The notes: generated by a model from the letters alone, not told the origin. 64,000 nucleotides of DNA from Desulfobulbaceae bacterium UBA5611 (GCA_002424635.1 DIKT01000043.1:25136-89135), one strand, 5' to 3'. Positions 49,722-59,353 are shown, counted from the stretch's first letter. Program-made: numbers and translations.

Positions 49722-50966
49722 ATGAGTGAAGAGAATATAATGGGTGGTAAAGTCAAAGAGCTTTATAAAACCCTGTGTCAGTCGGAGTGGAATGCCACGA
49801 TAACAGGTATCCTGGTTGGTTTTTTATCGGTTTTGATCATGGCCTGGTGGCGACCTTGGGGGGCTGTTGGTGCTATTAGAAACTGGGGCGATTGGATGAT
49901 GTATGGTCTAACCAATCTTACCGGATCAAGTGCTGGTATTTTCAGTTATTATGAAGAAGCACCCAGGTCGGTCCTGATAGATTCCGGTTCAGTTATTGGT
50001 GTTTGTTTTATTATTGGTGCCTTTATATCCGCCTGTCTGGGTAAGGATTTTGCCTTAAGAATCCCTCCTTACCGGGAGATGGTGAAGGCGGTTCTGGCGG
50101 GACTGTTTATGGGCATTGGGGCTACCCTGGCAGGTGGTTGTAATATCGGCGGTTTTTATAATGCTATAGGCAACCTGGCAGCCAATGGTTTTACCATGTG
50201 GATCGGACTGGTGGCAGGAGTTATTCTCGGATTAAAACTCCTTTATATGGAGATGGAATATATTACCTGGGGGGATGGCGGTTCGGCCACCATAGAGTTG
50301 CCGACTCCTCTTATTTATCTGCTTGGGGTGATAGCTACCGCCGGTCTTATCTGGTGGTCCTACACTTATGCCGGCAATAGCGAAGATGGCTATATGGTTT
50401 CTCTCAGCGGGGTTATTCTTATTGCCGCCGCTTTGGGATATGCCATGCAGCGTGGTCGTTGGTGTATGGTGCAGGGTTTTCGTGAACCTCATATGACCGG
50501 TAATAGCACTTTGGCCAAATCGGTCGCCTTATCTATTCTTATTGTCGCTATCGGGGCCGCTGTTCTTAAGTATTCCGTGCCGATGCGGGCAGAGGGTATC
50601 GCAGTGCTTGATCCTGCTAATTATGTGCGCGGCACTTTTGGTTGGGGCGGGATTGTAGGCGGCTTTATTTTCGGTCTGGGCGCCATGCTGGCCGGAGGAT
50701 GTGGAACCGGCACGTTGTGGCGGGTGGGCGAAGGCCAGGTGAAACTAATGCTGGTAGTGCCTTTCTTTGCTATTTCCAACTCAATTATGACGGCCTGGTT
50801 TCGAGATAAAAATTTTGAGCAGGATGGTGTGCTTGGTTCATATGTCTATCTGCCTGATGTTATGGGTTATGGTGGCACTTTGCTGTTTATTGCCGCTATT
50901 ATGGGCATTTGGTATTTAGTGGTCACCTGGAATGAAGACACAAATAAATTGATTCTGCCGATGTAA
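49722..50966 (+). CDS. YeeE/YedE-family sulfur compound transporter
   Basis: 414 residues, about ten hydrophobic segments. Both family motifs with conserved cysteines are present: LAGGCNIGGFYNAIGN (about 143-158) and LAGGCGTGTLWRVGEG (about 324-339). E. coli YeeE (TsuA) imports thiosulfate through such cysteines; YedE types are linked to sulfur or selenium trafficking. Divergent from the tusA-dsrE genes, with which it probably functions. Good ribosome site (GGGGGA). Ended by a terminator at 50999. Confidence 0.92.
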   Translation: MSEENIMGGKVKELYKTLCQSEWNATITGILVGFLSVLIMAWWRPWGAVGAIRNWGDWMMYGLTNLTGSSAGIFSYYEEAPRSVLIDSGSVIGVCFIIGAFISACLGKDFALRIPPYREMVKAVLAGLFMGIGATLAGGCNIGGFYNAIGNLAANGFTMWIGLVAGVILGLKLLYMEMEYITWGDGGSATIELPTPLIYLLGVIATAGLIWWSYTYAGNSEDGYMVSLSGVILIAAALGYAMQRGRWCMVQGFREPHMTGNSTLAKSVALSILIVAIGAAVLKYSVPMRAEGIAVLDPANYVRGTFGWGGIVGGFIFGLGAMLAGGCGTGTLWRVGEGQVKLMLVVPFFAISNSIMTAWFRDKNFEQDGVLGSYVYLPDVMGYGGTLLFIAAIMGIWYLVVTWNEDTNKLILPM

Positions 50967-50998
50967 TAGGCTGCTATCAACATAAGGCGAGCTTTTTT

Positions 50999-51038
50999 AA
51001 TCGCAACTCCATGGAAAGCGGGGTTGCGATTTTTTTTT
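50999..51038 (+). terminator. Terminator after the YeeE/YedE gene
   Basis: AATCGCAAC (50999-51007) pairs with 51023-51031, followed by a T run to 51038. Confidence 0.85.
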
Positions 51039-51057
51039 GATAAAAGGTACAAAGAAA

Positions 51058-51642
51058 GTGGATGTTTCTTCTGGTTTACGTAACACAGTTCTTCGGGCCC
51101 GTGATGGTATGTCTGTTCAAGATCGCCAGGAGTTGAGTGGAGTTATCAGCCAAAAAGTCCTGCAGCTCAAAGAGCTTACCGCCGCGACCACAATTTTTAT
51201 TTATGTTGATTTTCGTTCTGAGGTGCAAACCCATCTCCTTATTGCCGAGCTTCTCCGACAGGAGAAAAGGGTGGTTGTTCCTGTGACCTTGGTCAAGAAC
51301 AAAACATTACTGCCCGTCCAGATTCACGATTTGGCACAAGATCTTGTGCCCGGTTACTGCTTGATACCGGAACCACGGCCGGCCCTCAGAGAGAAGCAAC
51401 TGGTCGCGGCCGTTGATATAGAAACTATTATAATACCTGGGTCTGTTTTTGATGAACGAGGAGGCAGACTGGGTTATGGTGGCGGTTATTATGATCGTTT
51501 TCTGGCCGTTGAGGCCCCACAGGCCAGAAGAGTCGGCCTGGCCTTTAATCTGCAGGTAGTTGACAACTTAACCTTGCAAAAGCATGATCAGATATTAGAT
51601 TTAGTGGTTACCGAAAAAAGAATCATTCAAGGAACACGATAA
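51058..51642 (+). CDS. 5-formyltetrahydrofolate cyclo-ligase
   Basis: 194 residues from the GTG at 51058. An in-frame TTG at 51037 lies within the T run of the preceding terminator and is unlikely. The enzyme turns 5-formyl-THF into 5,10-methenyl-THF with ATP. Motifs are FIYVDFRSEVQTHLLI, a substrate region with IIIPGSVFDERGGRLGYGGG (about 131-150) and YYDRFL, standard for the family. Confidence 0.93.
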   Translation: MDVSSGLRNTVLRARDGMSVQDRQELSGVISQKVLQLKELTAATTIFIYVDFRSEVQTHLLIAELLRQEKRVVVPVTLVKNKTLLPVQIHDLAQDLVPGYCLIPEPRPALREKQLVAAVDIETIIIPGSVFDERGGRLGYGGGYYDRFLAVEAPQARRVGLAFNLQVVDNLTLQKHDQILDLVVTEKRIIQGTR

Positions 51643-51662
51643 GGTTGTAGACAGGGAGTAAT

Positions 51663-52727
51663 ATGAGAAAAACAGCCGTGTTTAAGGATTCTTTGTTTTT
51701 ACAGCATGATCCGGGGTTTGATCATCCGGAATCACCGGAACGCTTGAGGGAGATTTATAGCCTGCTGGAAGAGACGGAGTTGGGTGGCTGTTTTCTCCAG
51801 CCGCGGTTTGCTGCCGCCACTCCCCAGCTGATCGCCTTGAATCATACCACCACTCTTATTGAGCGGGTAGCGGCGACTGCCGGCAAAAGCTTTGATATTC
51901 TTGATCCCGATACCAAGACCTCGCCAGACTCTTATGCGGCCGCTTGTCTGGCAGTAGGCGCCTTAATTACCGGACTTGATCTCCTGCTGGCCGGCGCTAT
52001 TGATAACGGCTTTGCTCTTATTCGTCCGCCGGGCCATCATGCTGAAAAAAATCAGTCCATGGGCTTTTGTCTTTTTAATAATGTCGCTATTGCCGCTCAT
52101 TATGCCGTCGAGATCCTTGGTCTGGAGAGAGTGATGATTGTCGACTGGGATCTGCATCATGGTAATGGCACCCAGCAGTCTTTTTATGACAGCGACAAGG
52201 TGCTCTATATCTCCACCCATCAATATCCCTATTATCCCGGCAGCGGAGCGCTGCAGGAAACCGGTCACGGTAAGGGAGAAGGTTTCACCGTCAATATTCC
52301 CTTGCCGGGCTATCAGGGGGATCTTGATTACGCCACTATCTTTGATGATCTGATTGTGCCTATCGGCCGCGAGTATAAGCCACAACTTATATTAGTGTCG
52401 GCCGGCTTTGATATTTACCGGGGTGATCCTCTGGGGGCCATGGAGGTAACGGCGCAGGGCTTTGCCTATATGACCAGAACTCTGGTCCGCTTGGCTGAAG
52501 AAGTATGTCAAGGCCGGTTACTGGTGACCCTGGAAGGTGGTTATCATCCTGAGGGCCAGCGGAATGGCATTCTGGCGGTGCTGGCCGAGCTTTATGGTCA
52601 GCCCTTAAGGACTAAATATCCGATTAATCTGGATATGACAACAGCGGTACTTCTGAGCCGGGAAAAATCAAGGCATCCGGCAATTCAACAGGCATGCGAG
52701 CTTGCAAAAAGATATTGGAAAATGTAA
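51663..52727 (+). CDS. HDAC-family (acetoin utilisation AcuC-like) deacetylase
   Basis: 354 residues. Zinc-dependent deacetylase fold: FDHPESPERLREI near the start, RPPGHHAEKNQSMGFCLFNN (about 120-139, catalytic His pair), VDWDLHHGNGTQ (about 160-171, metal ligands) and SAGFDIYRGDPLGAM (metal Asp), ending with TLEGGYHPEG. Bacterial members act on acetyl-lysine, acetylpolyamines or acetoin-related substrates; the substrate here cannot be told. Starts 20 bases after the cyclo-ligase gene, so the two may be co-transcribed. Confidence 0.92.
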   Translation: MRKTAVFKDSLFLQHDPGFDHPESPERLREIYSLLEETELGGCFLQPRFAAATPQLIALNHTTTLIERVAATAGKSFDILDPDTKTSPDSYAAACLAVGALITGLDLLLAGAIDNGFALIRPPGHHAEKNQSMGFCLFNNVAIAAHYAVEILGLERVMIVDWDLHHGNGTQQSFYDSDKVLYISTHQYPYYPGSGALQETGHGKGEGFTVNIPLPGYQGDLDYATIFDDLIVPIGREYKPQLILVSAGFDIYRGDPLGAMEVTAQGFAYMTRTLVRLAEEVCQGRLLVTLEGGYHPEGQRNGILAVLAELYGQPLRTKYPINLDMTTAVLLSREKSRHPAIQQACELAKRYWKM

Positions 52728-52772
52728 ACTCTTCCAATCTTTTTGGTTGTTAAATTTTATTGAGGATGCGAA

Positions 52773-53849
52773 GTGGAAGGACGAAAGGCAAAGATATTAC
52801 TTGCAGATGATGATCTCACGGTGCGCAGTACCGTCTCGACGGTGCTCGAGATGTTTGGTCATTCAGTGACCACTGTGGCTGACGGCAGAGAGGTCCTTGA
52901 GCTTGTCGATGATTCTTATGATGTGATTATCCTCGATATCAATATGCAGGATATGGGTGGTTTTGAAACAATCAAGCAGCTCAATTCGCAGAACTTTGAG
53001 ATCCCGGTCTTGTTTCTGACCGGGGCCGGGTCTATGGAATATGTGGTCCAGGCGATTAATCTGGGTGGTTATGATTTCTTAACCAAACCAATTGAAGACC
53101 TGGATATCTTTAATGTCAAGATCAGGCGGGCCATAGAAAAAAGATCATTTATTCTGCGCGAACGGCAATATAAGATATCGCTGGAAGAAGATGTCCGTAG
53201 CAAGACCCAGGAGCTGGAAGAGACCAATAAACTCCTACTCCAATATAGTCATAGCCTGGAGAATGCAACGGTCCAGTTAATGAGTAGCCTCCAGAATGCG
53301 ATGGAGGAGAAGGATTTCTATACTGCCGGTCATACCATGCGGGTGACCGAGTATGCGTTGATGCTGGGACTGGCCATGGATTTAGCGGAACAGGATTTGG
53401 TCGTATTACGCCGGGCGGCCCAGTTTCATGATATCGGCAAGTTGGCGATCGACCTGTCCTGTATTCAAAAACCGGGTAAATTAACTGATGAAGAGTGGTT
53501 ACTCATCAAAAAACATCCTGTGGTTGGTGCTAATATTATTCAACCGCTGGGCTTTATGGAACGCGAACAGTTTATCATCAGACATCATCATGAGCGCATG
53601 GATGGCAAAGGATATCCGGACGGGTTGAAGAGTGAAGATCTTGATCAGCTGACCAAGATTATTATTGTGGTTGATAGTTATGACGCCATGACTTCCATGC
53701 GCAATTATCGGCGCAATCTGAATATGGAAGAAGCCATCTGCGAGCTGAAACTGTTTTCCGGTACTCAGTTTGACGGCGAGACAGTGGATGTCTTTGCCCG
53801 GGCGGTTCAGGATTTTGTGTTGACATTCGATGTGTCCTCGAAGGTTTAA
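52773..53849 (+). CDS. Response regulator with HD-GYP domain
   Basis: 358 residues from a GTG start. Receiver domain at 5-125, with the acidic pair D12-D13, phosphoacceptor D55 (ILDINM) and K at about 105 (LTKPIED). A coiled-coil linker (about 130-175) joins it to an HD-GYP domain (about 180-345) with FHDIGKLAID (about 217) and HHHERMDGKGYPDG (about 270-280). HD-GYP domains hydrolyse cyclic di-GMP. No histidine kinase is adjacent. The gene ends 5 bases before gatC. Confidence 0.93.
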   Translation: MEGRKAKILLADDDLTVRSTVSTVLEMFGHSVTTVADGREVLELVDDSYDVIILDINMQDMGGFETIKQLNSQNFEIPVLFLTGAGSMEYVVQAINLGGYDFLTKPIEDLDIFNVKIRRAIEKRSFILRERQYKISLEEDVRSKTQELEETNKLLLQYSHSLENATVQLMSSLQNAMEEKDFYTAGHTMRVTEYALMLGLAMDLAEQDLVVLRRAAQFHDIGKLAIDLSCIQKPGKLTDEEWLLIKKHPVVGANIIQPLGFMEREQFIIRHHHERMDGKGYPDGLKSEDLDQLTKIIIVVDSYDAMTSMRNYRRNLNMEEAICELKLFSGTQFDGETVDVFARAVQDFVLTFDVSSKV

Positions 53850-53854
53850 GGGAA

Positions 53855-54139
53855 ATGAAGATAACAAAAGAAGAAGTTCTGAAGGTGGCGCATCTAGCTC
53901 GCTTAACCCTGAGTGAAGCAGAGCTGGACAGTATGACCAGTCATTTGGATACCATCCTTTCCTATGTCATTAAATTAGATGAGCTGGACACCACCGGTGT
54001 GCAGCCGATAACCCATGCCTTTGCCGAAGCCAATGCCTTTCGTGAAGACAGAGTGAGCACGTCACTGGCCCGGGCAGAGGCCTTGGCCAATGGTCCCTGC
54101 CACAATGAAGAGGCCTTTGTGGTGCCGAAAATTATTTAG
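53855..54139 (+). CDS. gatC: Asp-tRNA(Asn)/Glu-tRNA(Gln) amidotransferase subunit C
   Basis: 94 residues, standard size. EEVLKVAHLARLTLSEAELD and DELDTTGVQPITHAFAEANA are GatC hallmarks, and the end has NEEAFVVPKII. It stabilises GatA in the transamidation complex. gatA follows after a 164-base spacer with no gene; gatB is not in the window. Confidence 0.95.
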   Translation: MKITKEEVLKVAHLARLTLSEAELDSMTSHLDTILSYVIKLDELDTTGVQPITHAFAEANAFREDRVSTSLARAEALANGPCHNEEAFVVPKII

Positions 54140-54303
54140 GTACCGTCATGAAACGGGTTATGGTTTTATTGCTTGTTTAATAACGGTTGCTAAATAGATA
54201 TATGATGACGACGCCAGTTTAGTTAGTGTCGTTGTTGTCGTTTTAGCATTCAAAACGTACTAGTTCAGTTTACAGAGCAGAGCGATTATTTCTTGAGGTC
54301 TTA

Positions 54304-55764
54304 ATGAATCCCTATGAATTGACCATTGCCCAGGCCACCGGGCAAATGGCTGCCGGCAGTCTCTCTTCCCGTGAATGGACCCAAAGCTGCCTGGAGCGCA
54401 TTGAGGCGATTGATGATAAGATAAAGGCTTTTCTAGTGGTTAAGCCGGAGCAGGCCTTATTGCAGGCTGACGCGGCAGATATCATCAGGGCTCGCGGGGA
54501 TGCCGAGCCCTTGTGTGGCGTGCCCCTCTCTTTAAAGGACCTGCTTTGTACCAAGGGAACAGTTACGACCTGCGGCTCGCGGATGCTGGAAAATTTTATT
54601 CCCCCTTATGACGCCACGGTTGTTGAAAAGCTGAAAGAGCAGGGGGCGGTAATTCTGGGTAAGGTGGCTATGGATGAATTTGCCATGGGTTCCAGCTCAG
54701 AAAACTGTGCATTTCGTGTCCCTGAAAATCCCTGGAAACCAGGATTTGTCAGTGGTGGCTCATCCGGTGGTTCTGCGGCTTCGGTAGCGGCTTCTGAATG
54801 TCCGGCCTCTCTGGGTTCGGATACCGGCGGCTCCATTCGCCAGCCAGCCTCGCTCTGCGGCATTGTCGGGATGAAACCAACCTATGGCCTGGTCTCCCGC
54901 TATGGCTTGGTAGCCTTTGCCTCATCTCTTGATCAGATTGGTCCTCTGACCCGTGATGTCACCGATTGTGCCCTGATGATGAATGCCATCAGCGGCCATG
55001 ATCCCAAGGATTCGACCTCGGTCAATCGCCAGATCCCTGATTTTTGTACCTCTTTGACCAAGGGCCTGCAGGGCCTGCGGATAGGTGTGCCTCAGGAGTA
55101 TTTTGGTGAGGGTTTGCATCCGGAAGTGCGAGCGGTCGTCACCCGCGGCATTGCTGTGTTAAGAGAGGCGGGCGCTGCGATTATCGAGGTGTCACTGCCG
55201 CGGACCGATTATTGCGTAGCTGTTTATTACCTTATTGCCACGGCTGAGGCCAGCTCCAATCTGGCGCGCTATGATGGCGTCTCTTACGGCTTTCGCAATC
55301 TCGAGAGCCAAGCCCTGATGGAGATGTACAAGGAGACGCGGTCACAGGGCTTTGGCGCCGAGGTGAAACGCCGGATCCTGATTGGCACTTATGCCCTGTC
55401 GGCTGGCTATTATGACGCCTATTACAAAAAAGCCTCTCAGGTGCGCTCCCTGATCGTCGATGATTTTCAGCAGGCTTTTGACCAGTGTGATGTCCTGATT
55501 TCGCCGGTTGTCCCTACGCCCGCCTGGAAGATAGGCGAAAAAGCTGATAATCCGCTGGCCATGTATCTCTCGGATGTGCTGACTATCTCGGCCAATCTGG
55601 CTGGAATTCCAGCGATGTCAGTGCCCGGTGGTTACAGTCAGCAGGGCTTGCCGATTGGTATCCAGCTGCAGGGCGCTCATTTCAGGGAGGATCTATTATT
55701 TAAGGTGGCCTATAACCTGGAACAAGGTCTGAACTTGCAGCCCCAATGGCCTGGTATAATTTAA
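54304..55764 (+). CDS. gatA: Asp-tRNA(Asn)/Glu-tRNA(Gln) amidotransferase subunit A
   Basis: 486 residues. Amidase-signature enzyme that releases ammonia from glutamine for GatB. The Ser-cisSer-Lys triad region is visible: PLSLKDLLCTKG (Lys at about 79), FVSGGSSGGSAASVAA (cis-Ser) and LGSDTGGSIRQPASLCG (nucleophile Ser at about 178). Standard length. Confidence 0.97.
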   Translation: MNPYELTIAQATGQMAAGSLSSREWTQSCLERIEAIDDKIKAFLVVKPEQALLQADAADIIRARGDAEPLCGVPLSLKDLLCTKGTVTTCGSRMLENFIPPYDATVVEKLKEQGAVILGKVAMDEFAMGSSSENCAFRVPENPWKPGFVSGGSSGGSAASVAASECPASLGSDTGGSIRQPASLCGIVGMKPTYGLVSRYGLVAFASSLDQIGPLTRDVTDCALMMNAISGHDPKDSTSVNRQIPDFCTSLTKGLQGLRIGVPQEYFGEGLHPEVRAVVTRGIAVLREAGAAIIEVSLPRTDYCVAVYYLIATAEASSNLARYDGVSYGFRNLESQALMEMYKETRSQGFGAEVKRRILIGTYALSAGYYDAYYKKASQVRSLIVDDFQQAFDQCDVLISPVVPTPAWKIGEKADNPLAMYLSDVLTISANLAGIPAMSVPGGYSQQGLPIGIQLQGAHFREDLLFKVAYNLEQGLNLQPQWPGII

Positions 55765-55828
55765 GGCAGAATTGAGATCTGATTATGTTAAGTCTGTATG
55801 AGTTAAATTTTAGGATGAAGAGGAAGTA

Positions 55829-56941
55829 ATGAAGATCCAGGTGCCTGATAATATTGCCTCGATAGTGCCATATCCGCCTGGTAAGCCGCTGGAGGAACTG
55901 GAAAGGGAGTATGGGGTCAGCAATTCGATCAAGATGGCCTCCAATGAAAATCCATGGGGGCCTTCACCCAAGGCTATCGAGGCCATCCGCGAAGCCCTTA
56001 CTAACCTTCATCGCTATCCGGACGGCTCTGGCTATTATCTGGTTCATGCCCTAGCCGAAAAACTGGGTTTTACGGCCGCCGAGATTGTGCTGGGCAATGG
56101 CTCTAATGAAATTATTGAGATGCTGGTCAAGGCCTATGTCCAGAATGGGGATGAGGTAATTACCAGCCATCCTTCCTTTCTTATGTATCAGAAGATTGTC
56201 CAGGTCCGGGGCGGGGTCAATATCGTCATCCCGTTGCTGGTGATGCACCATGATCTGGCCACCATTCTGAGCGTTATCACCGCCAAAACCCGGCTGATTT
56301 TTCTTGATAATCCCAACAATCCCACGGGCTGCCCGATCAAACTGACGGATCTTTATTCCTTCCTCAGTGCGGTGCCGGAATCAGTCCTGGTGGTCCTTGA
56401 TGAGGCCTACGTTGATTTCATGGACAACGAGCTGCAGCCCGATGTTTTTTCTCTGATCCGCAACAGTAAGGGGCGGTGTGGGGTGGTAAGTTTGCGGACC
56501 TTTTCAAAGGCCTATGGTCTGGCCGGCTTACGCATCGGTTATGGCTTGATGCCATCAGAGGTGGCCGGCAATCTTCATCGAGTCCGGCAGCCGTTCAATG
56601 TCAATCAACTGGCTCAGGTCGGGGCTTTGGCCGCCTTGGCGGATGAAGATTTTTACCAACAGACCCTGCAGCGCACCCGTCAGGGCTTGAATTATCTGCA
56701 GACGGAAGTGGCCAAACTGGGCTGTAAAAGCTATCCCGCGCAGACTAATTTCTTCCTGGTTGATGTCGGCGGTGATGCGACGGTTCTCTATGAGGCCATG
56801 CTGCATAAAGGTGTGATTATCCGCTCAATGAAACCCTATGGCTATACCGATATGGTGCGTATTACCGTGGGCAGCGCAGAGGAGAACCAGCGGTGTCTGG
56901 CCGCCCTCTCGGCCTGTCTGCTTGAGTTGGCCTATGTCTGA
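55829..56941 (+). CDS. hisC: Histidinol-phosphate aminotransferase
   Basis: 370 residues. PLP-dependent step of histidine synthesis. Class I/II aminotransferase features: SNSIKMASNENPWGPSPKAI, GNGSNEIIEM, DNPNNPTGC, LDEAYVDF and RTFSKAYGLAGLRIGYG, with the PLP lysine at about 227. It may also transaminate aromatic amino acids. It overlaps the cmk start by 8 bases. Confidence 0.95.
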   Translation: MKIQVPDNIASIVPYPPGKPLEELEREYGVSNSIKMASNENPWGPSPKAIEAIREALTNLHRYPDGSGYYLVHALAEKLGFTAAEIVLGNGSNEIIEMLVKAYVQNGDEVITSHPSFLMYQKIVQVRGGVNIVIPLLVMHHDLATILSVITAKTRLIFLDNPNNPTGCPIKLTDLYSFLSAVPESVLVVLDEAYVDFMDNELQPDVFSLIRNSKGRCGVVSLRTFSKAYGLAGLRIGYGLMPSEVAGNLHRVRQPFNVNQLAQVGALAALADEDFYQQTLQRTRQGLNYLQTEVAKLGCKSYPAQTNFFLVDVGGDATVLYEAMLHKGVIIRSMKPYGYTDMVRITVGSAEENQRCLAALSACLLELAYV

Positions 56942-57623
56942 CCAGCGCGAGATTGTAACTATTGATGGGCCATCCGGGGTGGGCAAGTCTTCTCTTAGTC
57001 GGAGAGTGGCGGCCGCCCTTGATTATACCTATCTCGATACCGGCGCCATGTATCGGGCGGTCGCCTTGTACCTCCGGCAACAGCAGATAGATCTTGATAA
57101 TATACAGGCAGTGCGCGCCGCCTTGGCTGCTCTGGAGTTACAGTTGATACCGGCCGTACGGGAAGATGATGATGTGGGAGTGGTGATCAATGGTCAGGAT
57201 GTCAGTCGTGCTATTCGGAGCCCAGAGATGGGAATGCTGGCCTCAAAAGTATCAGCGGTTCCGGCAGTAAGAGAGAGGCTGACTGTAATGCAGCAGGCGA
57301 TCGGTCGGGCTGGAAAAATTGTAGCCGAAGGAAGAGATATCGGCACCGTAGTCTTTCCTGATGCCTGCTGGAAATTTTATCTTGAAGCAGACCCTGCCGA
57401 GCGGGGCCGTAGGCGGGCGGAACAGCTGCGAGCAGCCGGACAGGAGGTTGATGATCAGGAGTTGCTGGCTATGATTACCAAACGGGACCGTGATGACCAG
57501 GAACGAACCTTGGCTCCTTTACAAAAAGCAAAAGATGCTGTGGTTATTGATACCACCGTAATTGATCTGGATGAGGTATGCAGCAAGATGCTGGAGTATG
57601 TGCAGGATAAAAAGATCTGTTGA
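56934..57623 (+). CDS. cmk: Cytidylate kinase
   Basis: 229 residues from the ATG at 56934, inside the end of hisC. P-loop GPSGVGKS (12-19), LDTGAMYRAVAL and VAEGRDIGTVVFPDA are standard Cmk motifs, and TKRDRDDQERTLAPL forms the lid. It phosphorylates CMP and dCMP. The in-frame start at 56838 is too far inside hisC to be likely. Confidence 0.96.
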   Translation: MSDQREIVTIDGPSGVGKSSLSRRVAAALDYTYLDTGAMYRAVALYLRQQQIDLDNIQAVRAALAALELQLIPAVREDDDVGVVINGQDVSRAIRSPEMGMLASKVSAVPAVRERLTVMQQAIGRAGKIVAEGRDIGTVVFPDACWKFYLEADPAERGRRRAEQLRAAGQEVDDQELLAMITKRDRDDQERTLAPLQKAKDAVVIDTTVIDLDEVCSKMLEYVQDKKIC

Positions 57624-57642
57624 ACGTCAAAAAAGAGGTACA

Positions 57643-57687
57643 AAAGCAAAAGGGGATATACCATGGCGGCATATCCCCTTTTGCTTT
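57643..57687. terminator. Convergent terminator between cmk and pal
   Basis: A perfect 17-bp stem (57643-57659 with 57671-57687) separated by an 11-base loop. T-rich arms on either strand make it usable in both directions. Confidence 0.75.
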
Positions 57688-57702
57688 CAGACAGGCAATA
57701 TA

Positions 57703-58275
57703 TTAATCAATAACAAAGTCATCCCGGCGGTTGTGTTGAAAGCTGTCTTCATCCTGGCCCTCAAAAAGCGGTCTTTCCTCGCCAAAACTGACGGTACGGA
57801 TGCGGCTGCCATCAATGCCCAGATCAACCAGATAACGTTTGGCATTAATGGCCCGTCTTTCGCCTAAGGCCAGGTTGTACTCATTAGTGCCTCTTTCGTC
57901 GGTATTACCTTCAATCACGATGGATTCGGAGGAGGATTTCAAGTAGTCGGCATTGGCCACCATATTCGGGACCATATCCTGACGGATACTTGATTGGTCA
58001 AAATCAAAATAGACCGGTTGGAATTGGGCGGAAGAGCGGCCATGTTGGCGTTTATACTCATCGCTTTGTTCTCCTTGACCAAAGCTGCCACTTTGATTAT
58101 TGCTATCATCTAAGGTACCCTCAGTACTGCTGGAATCCGGATAGTTGATATTTTGGCCAGCGGACAGGTCTCCAGTTGGAGGAACGATTTCTTTTTTACT
58201 ACAGCCTCCAGCCACCAAAGTGAGTGAGCCTATCAGGCTGAGAAGCAGAAGGGTGTGCAGGGTCTTGTTTTTCAT
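57703..58275 (-). CDS. pal: Peptidoglycan-associated lipoprotein Pal
   Basis: 190 residues from the ATG at 58275; a GTG 9 bases earlier is also possible. Type II signal peptide with lipobox LVAGGC (Cys25). A low-complexity Ser/Gly/Gln linker follows. The OmpA-like domain (about 88-185) has VYFDFDQSSIR, EGNTDERGTNEYNLALGERR and VSFGEERP, which bind meso-DAP in peptidoglycan. It anchors the outer membrane as part of Tol-Pal; the tol genes are not in the window. Confidence 0.93.
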   Translation of the reverse strand: MKNKTLHTLLLLSLIGSLTLVAGGCSKKEIVPPTGDLSAGQNINYPDSSSTEGTLDDSNNQSGSFGQGEQSDEYKRQHGRSSAQFQPVYFDFDQSSIRQDMVPNMVANADYLKSSSESIVIEGNTDERGTNEYNLALGERRAINAKRYLVDLGIDGSRIRTVSFGEERPLFEGQDEDSFQHNRRDDFVID

Positions 58276-58498
58276 GATGTTCACGTTAAGAAAAAGGATA
58301 AATTTGTGGTTTCCGATCAGGTTGAACTGAGCAGAAACAAATATGACAATTCGATAAAATTACTATACCTGCAAAAAGGTGAACGTCAAGGAAATTTGGC
58401 ATGATTAGCGGTTACCACAATTTTTGCTTCTTTTAATCCAGGCATTCATGGAAGCGTTGGATTCTAATGATTAAAATCAAGCCTTAAAGGAAGATGCG

Positions 58499-58924
58499 AT
58501 GGATATCAGTTTTACCACCCCGGCCCTGCTTTTTCCCGCAGTGACATTTCTTCTTATCGCCTATACGAATCGTTTTTTGGCTATCGGTTCCAGGATCCGT
58601 AACCTGCATGATCGCTACCGAGCAAATGCTGATGAAGTCCTGTTGGGACAGATCAAAAGTCTGCGTCATCGGGTAATACTGATCAGGAACATGCAGGCTT
58701 GCGGGGTGGCCGGTCTTTTCTTCTGTGTCATCTGTATGCTCTTGTTATTTTCGGGCTGGCAGCTGGCAGGTAAGATCATTTTTGTGCTCAGTTTACTCCT
58801 GGTGCTGGCCTCCTTAGGTATTTCTTTTCGCGAAATTTTACTCTCTGTTGAGGCCCTTAATATGGAATTAATGTTTATGGAGACGAAAGAGATAACCGGC
58901 AACAGCCAAAAAACTATAATTTGA
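58499..58924 (+). CDS. DUF2721-family membrane protein
   Basis: 141 residues. FTTPALLFPAVTFLLIAYTN at the N-terminus, then RIRNLHDRY and three further hydrophobic segments to about residue 125. The FPAVTFLLIAYTNRFLAIGSRIR pattern is that of DUF2721, small membrane proteins of unknown function. It stands alone between pal and the efflux operon. Confidence 0.85.
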   Translation: MDISFTTPALLFPAVTFLLIAYTNRFLAIGSRIRNLHDRYRANADEVLLGQIKSLRHRVILIRNMQACGVAGLFFCVICMLLLFSGWQLAGKIIFVLSLLLVLASLGISFREILLSVEALNMELMFMETKEITGNSQKTII

Positions 58925-59353
58925 TTGCCGCAACAACCTTGTTACTGTTGCTGACCCTTTCTTACTTTTAATCAGTCTTTATTTTATTATAAGGCCATTA
59001 TTATTGTCAAGCTGACAAGACAAAAGCGGCTATCTGTCTTTCTATGCTGTAGATTCTTATCTGAAATAACAGGGCATCATTGCCGCCAGACACTTCCTCA
59101 AAAAAATAACGGGGTGCCGAATAAATTCTCCAAGGGTCCATTACAACAAGAGGGACCGTGCTTGATCAAGTATTATCAGCCAAACGGCACAGCATTTTTT
59201 CTATGCGCTAGTTTGACAAGGAGATCTGGAAATGGGCGCAGTTACCACTTTTTTGTCATATGAAATATGGTAATAATGACTGTCTTGATCTATCTTGTCA
59301 TTGGTAATGTACAAATTATGAAATTATAGAATCTTTATGGGGTATTAATCTGT
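58925..59353. promoter_or_regulatory. 429-base spacer before the efflux operon
   Basis: No gene found. It contains TTGTCA-AGC-TGACAA (59004-59018), a perfect 15-base inverted repeat of regulator-operator type. A TTGACA hexamer also occurs at 59214-59219. The efflux operon ribosome site near 59340 is weak. Confidence 0.4.

Noticed and set aside
54140..54303. Small gene between gatC and gatA
   Set aside because: Only a 10-codon frame after an ATG; no ribosome site or domain.
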